Source: ENR-C20 sp942493145 (GTDB taxonomy: Bacteria > Bacillota > Clostridia > Acetivibrionales > DTU013). Taken from it: a stretch of DNA of 64,000 nt. Shown here one piece after another: positions 61,606 through 64,000 of the stretch. The stretch is from NCBI GenBank assembly GCA_942493145.1, contig OW818679.1, positions 1,798,001 through 1,862,000 of the forward strand. The letters are read 5' to 3'. Position 1 is the first letter of the stretch. Each line of letters begins with the position of its first letter. The position numbers and the translations under genes were made by a program. Below the pieces are notes generated by a model, which saw nothing but the letters and a program-made list of their open reading frames with translations, had not been told where the DNA came from and did not search any database.

Positions 61606-61974
61606 ATGAGCGAATTGATAGTTACCGGCGGCATCAAATTAAAGGGAGCGATCCCGGTGGAAGGTTCCAAAAACGCAGTATTGCCGATTCTTGCTGCAAC
61701 AATTCTTAATGGCGGAATGAATATTATAAGGAATTGCCCAAGGCTAAGGGATGTAGAAGTAATGATTGAGATCCTTAATAAAATGGGCTGTAAATCATCT
61801 ATGTCAGGGGATGTAATTACCGTTGATTCATCCGCTATATGCAGCACTGAAATTCCAGTTGATCTGGCGGCAGAAATGAGATCGTCAATAATTTTTATGG
61901 GGCCGGTACTTGCCCGATGCGGCAAAGTGACTATAAGCTACCCGGGTGCGTATGTTGGTTTATGGTTACTGTAA
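61606..61974 (+). pseudogene. murA: truncated UDP-GlcNAc 1-carboxyvinyltransferase (MurA N-terminal fragment)
   Basis: The first ~113 codons are MurA: MSELIVTGGIKLKGAIPVEG, then SKNAVLPILAATIL (with the conserved Lys-Asn) and AEMRSSIIFMGPVLARCGK. Homology stops at KVTISYPG; a normal protein has 417-420 residues and continues with a GGCxIGxRPID segment including the catalytic Cys115. The frame runs a few unrelated codons to TAA at 61974, and the sigma gene follows. The catalytic Cys is lost, so the product would be inactive. GAGGTG precedes the ATG. Confidence 0.88.
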
Positions 61975-62076
61975 CCACATTGTAATTATTTATATTATTT
62001 CAAAAATAACGGAAAAAGGTTATAATAATCTGGAGTTCTCCAACGGTAAAAAACGCAGGGGAGGAAGACGGTACAT

Positions 62077-62679
62077 ATGGATGAAAGCGAAAAGTTTCTT
62101 ATCGACCGGTCGAAAGCCGGAGATATTGATGCCTTCGAGCAACTGGTATCCAAATATCAGAAGAAGGTATACAACATAGCGCTCAGGACAATAGAAAACC
62201 ATGCTGATGCGTCTGATCTGGCGCAGGAAGTATTCATAAGGGTATATAAATCAATCGGCAACTTCAAGGAGCAGTCATCCTTTTCCACCTGGATATATAA
62301 AATCACAACCAACGTTTGTTTGGATGAGATAAGGAAGCGGAAGAATAAAAGGGTGGTATCGCTGGATGAGGAAGTCAGGTTCGACGACGGCGAAGCAAAG
62401 CGCCAGTACGAGAGTGACGATCCCCAACCGGATGAGACTGCTGAAAAAAATGAATTGAAAAGGATAGTCAAGGAGGCCATCGGAAAGCTTTCGGAAGAAC
62501 ATAGGATGGCGATAGTACTACGGGATCTGCAGGGCTTCAGTTATGAGGAGATGGCCAAAATACTGAACTGCCCGGAAGGCACCGTAAAATCGAGGATTAA
62601 CAGGGCAAGGTTTGCCTTGAAAAACATATTGACTTTAAACAAGGAACTTTTGCTTGACGGCTACGTCAAACAAATATGA
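62077..62679 (+). CDS. ECF-type RNA polymerase sigma factor (SigW-like)
   Basis: A 200-residue sigma factor. Region 2 is DAFEQLVSKYQKKVYNIALR, with DASDLAQEVFIRVYKSIGNF for core binding and -10 recognition; region 4 is LQGFSYEEMAKILNCPEG with TVKSRINRAR for the -35 element. A charged linker (DDGEAKRQYESDDPQPDE) separates them. It resembles SigW/SigE-type envelope-stress factors. The downstream zf-HC2 membrane protein is the expected anti-sigma factor. AGGGGAGG lies before ATG 62077. Confidence 0.93.
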   Translation: MDESEKFLIDRSKAGDIDAFEQLVSKYQKKVYNIALRTIENHADASDLAQEVFIRVYKSIGNFKEQSSFSTWIYKITTNVCLDEIRKRKNKRVVSLDEEVRFDDGEAKRQYESDDPQPDETAEKNELKRIVKEAIGKLSEEHRMAIVLRDLQGFSYEEMAKILNCPEGTVKSRINRARFALKNILTLNKELLLDGYVKQI

Positions 62680-62693
62680 AAGGAGGGTTGGAG

Positions 62694-63908
62694 ATGACGA
62701 AATGCGCAGATATCCATGAAATGGTTTCCCTTTATATCGATGGACAGCTTGATGAAAACGAAAGGAAACAGTTCGAAGAGCATATCAATAACTGCGAAAG
62801 CTGCAGCGTAGAATATGAAGATATTCTCAATATAATAAAGCTTTGTGCTGAAATTGAAGAAGAAGAGCTTCCCGATGGATTCGGAAGCGAACTTCACCAG
62901 AAGCTGCTGGAAGTCAGCGGCAAGCACCAGACAACAGCCGGTAAGCTCATTTTGCTGTTCCGCAGCAGTTATTTCCGTGTCGCCACATCGGTTGCGGCGG
63001 CGCTTCTCCTGATCTTCCTTGTAAAAGGTGTTTATAACACGGGGGTACTTAACAATACCAACGGAGACGTAAGTATGATAGCTTCACAGAAATCTATGGA
63101 ATCAGCCCCTGAATCATTTTCTGTGGCTTCTGCAGCCGCTGAGCCTTCGGAAGAAAACAGTGTCATGGCTTATGACAGTGGAGCAGTAGTAACGGCAGGC
63201 GGCACTGAATTGTATGGTGGTACGGATGCCATAGCAGATGGGAATGCCGCCGATACAAGGTCCGGTGCAGAATCCGGTGCAGGCACCAGCAGTAAAGCAG
63301 CAGGTGAATCGGCCTATACGTATAGTACGCCTGTTACTCCATCATGCGACGGACAGGACCCAGTACAGCCGGTGGAGACAGACAGGGCTACTGAAGATGA
63401 AAGGGTGCAACAGCCCATGATGGCAATGATGGCGGCCCCGGAAACTGTTAATTCCAGACTTGCACAGTTTCAGTTAACTCTTGGGGACCCGGATGTGCAG
63501 ATGGTCAGGATCAGGGAGCTGGTTGCAGCTTGTGACGGGATGGAAAATCCGGTGTTTGAAAACGTACCAGCTGTATCAATCCCTGCTGGTGCAAGCGTAA
63601 CCTACTATTTGATACCCAATGAACGTTATGATGAGTTTAAAGATTCTGTCAGTGAATACATTGGAGCCGGGAATATTACTGTTGACCCTCCGGTGGTAAC
63701 CGATCAGACTGCAGTGCTCGAAGAACTGATTTCTTCAAACAATGAACTTGACAACCGGATTCTCAAACTTGAGGAAGAGGATGCGGCAAAGAACAGTGCA
63801 GAAATTGTAATCCTGAAAGAACAAATCACTGCAAACAATAACATTATTGAAAGCTTAAGGCTGGGATCAGAATATACCAATGTCAGGATGATAATTATCC
63901 CAAAATAG
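62694..63908 (+). CDS. membrane anti-sigma factor with zf-HC2 domain
   Basis: A 404-residue protein. Residues ~1-45 are a zinc-binding anti-sigma domain (HEMVSLYIDGQLDENERK, then HINNCESC). One hydrophobic helix lies at ~95-115 (VATSVAAALLLIFLVKGVY). An extracytoplasmic Ser/Ala/Gly-rich low-complexity stretch (to ~240) leads to a folded domain with a terminal coiled coil (ELISSNNELDNRILKLEEE). AAAGGAGGG sits 8 nt before ATG 62694, which decides the start over ATG 62676. It should hold the sigma factor until regulated proteolysis. Confidence 0.87.
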   Translation: MTKCADIHEMVSLYIDGQLDENERKQFEEHINNCESCSVEYEDILNIIKLCAEIEEEELPDGFGSELHQKLLEVSGKHQTTAGKLILLFRSSYFRVATSVAAALLLIFLVKGVYNTGVLNNTNGDVSMIASQKSMESAPESFSVASAAAEPSEENSVMAYDSGAVVTAGGTELYGGTDAIADGNAADTRSGAESGAGTSSKAAGESAYTYSTPVTPSCDGQDPVQPVETDRATEDERVQQPMMAMMAAPETVNSRLAQFQLTLGDPDVQMVRIRELVAACDGMENPVFENVPAVSIPAGASVTYYLIPNERYDEFKDSVSEYIGAGNITVDPPVVTDQTAVLEELISSNNELDNRILKLEEEDAAKNSAEIVILKEQITANNNIIESLRLGSEYTNVRMIIIPK

Positions 63909-63952
63909 AATATAATCGAATATAGGCGGAGAACATTATAATTATAATTCAT

Positions 63953-63982
63953 ACGGCAGCCATTTACGGCGGCCGTTTTTTT
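63953..63982 (+). terminator. Rho-independent terminator after the anti-sigma gene
   Basis: ACGGC and GCCGT arms with a GC-rich interior, then seven T, 45 bp after the stop. It ends the sigma/anti-sigma operon. Confidence 0.75.
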
Positions 63983-64000
63983 GTGTAGAATGATACTGGA

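Noticed and set aside
1..64000. CRISPR arrays, tRNA or rRNA genes
   Set aside because: No regularly spaced 25-40 bp repeats and no recognisable tRNA or rRNA sequence were seen by eye; a tRNAscan or Infernal run would be decisive for short RNAs.

Overview
The window reads as the chromosome of an anaerobic member of class Clostridia that probably forms spores. The evidence is a low-to-moderate GC content, AGGAGG-type ribosome sites with several TTG and GTG starts, a Gram-positive dcw cluster with a SpoVD-type PBP and a SpoVE/FtsW-type flippase, a DAP-type MurE, an ymfF/ymfH-type M16 pair and a PepV dipeptidase. The exact genus cannot be read from the sequence.

Layout. 1-3545 is a MacB-like export operon (ATPase tail, Yip1 protein, membrane-fusion protein, permease). 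3578-6634 holds a half-size EamA transporter, a MITE-like multi-hairpin element, a VanW-domain protein and a membrane diguanylate cyclase. 6880-21842 holds the M16 pair, lgt, a rodA/ftsW gene and the dcw cluster (mraZ with its operator repeats, rsmH with a 1-nt frameshift, an ftsL-like gene, spoVD, murE, murF, mraY, ftsW/spoVE). murD is missing from its usual place and murG does not follow. 21985-23532 is a fused MetF/MetV-type methylene-tetrahydrofolate reductase.

23686-46513 is the most striking part, an apparently complete anaerobic respiratory module. It has three gene pairs for molybdopterin enzymes of the pyrogallol-phloroglucinol transhydroxylase (and probably catechol-dehydroxylase-like) family, each large subunit carrying an extra N-terminal SCP2-like domain. 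A FadR-type GntR regulator has a candidate operator sitting on the first promoter, and a LysR regulator precedes the third pair. A six-gene ion-pumping NADH dehydrogenase combines an RnfC-type first subunit bearing two [4Fe-4S] sites with NqrB, C, D, E and F. Four late menaquinone genes follow (hepS-like, hepT, menA, menG). My inference is NADH -> Na+-NQR-like pump -> menaquinone -> reductive dehydroxylation or transhydroxylation of a phenolic or other hydroxylated substrate. The substrate and the link from quinol to the molybdoenzyme are not shown by the sequence.

46.5-58.8 kb is an AT-rich accessory region: a RES-domain protein, a Septu-like ATPase plus HNH pair preceded by a GC-rich RNA-like segment, a degenerate HMA protein, three tiny basic/hydrophilic genes, a GC-rich 500-residue protein of unknown function, a B12-binding radical SAM protein, a TIR-bounded element, a decayed TmrB-like kinase, a DUF4180 protein, a lipoprotein and an interrupted coiled-coil gene. 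58.9-64 kb returns to housekeeping genes: asparaginase, PepV, a truncated murA, an ECF sigma factor and its putative anti-sigma factor.

Short tandem repeats recur throughout, both as in-frame expansions in protein tails (Lgt, RnfC, NqrB, HepS, MenG) and as duplications around gene ends and starts. No rRNA, tRNA, CRISPR array, transposase or integrase gene was recognised.
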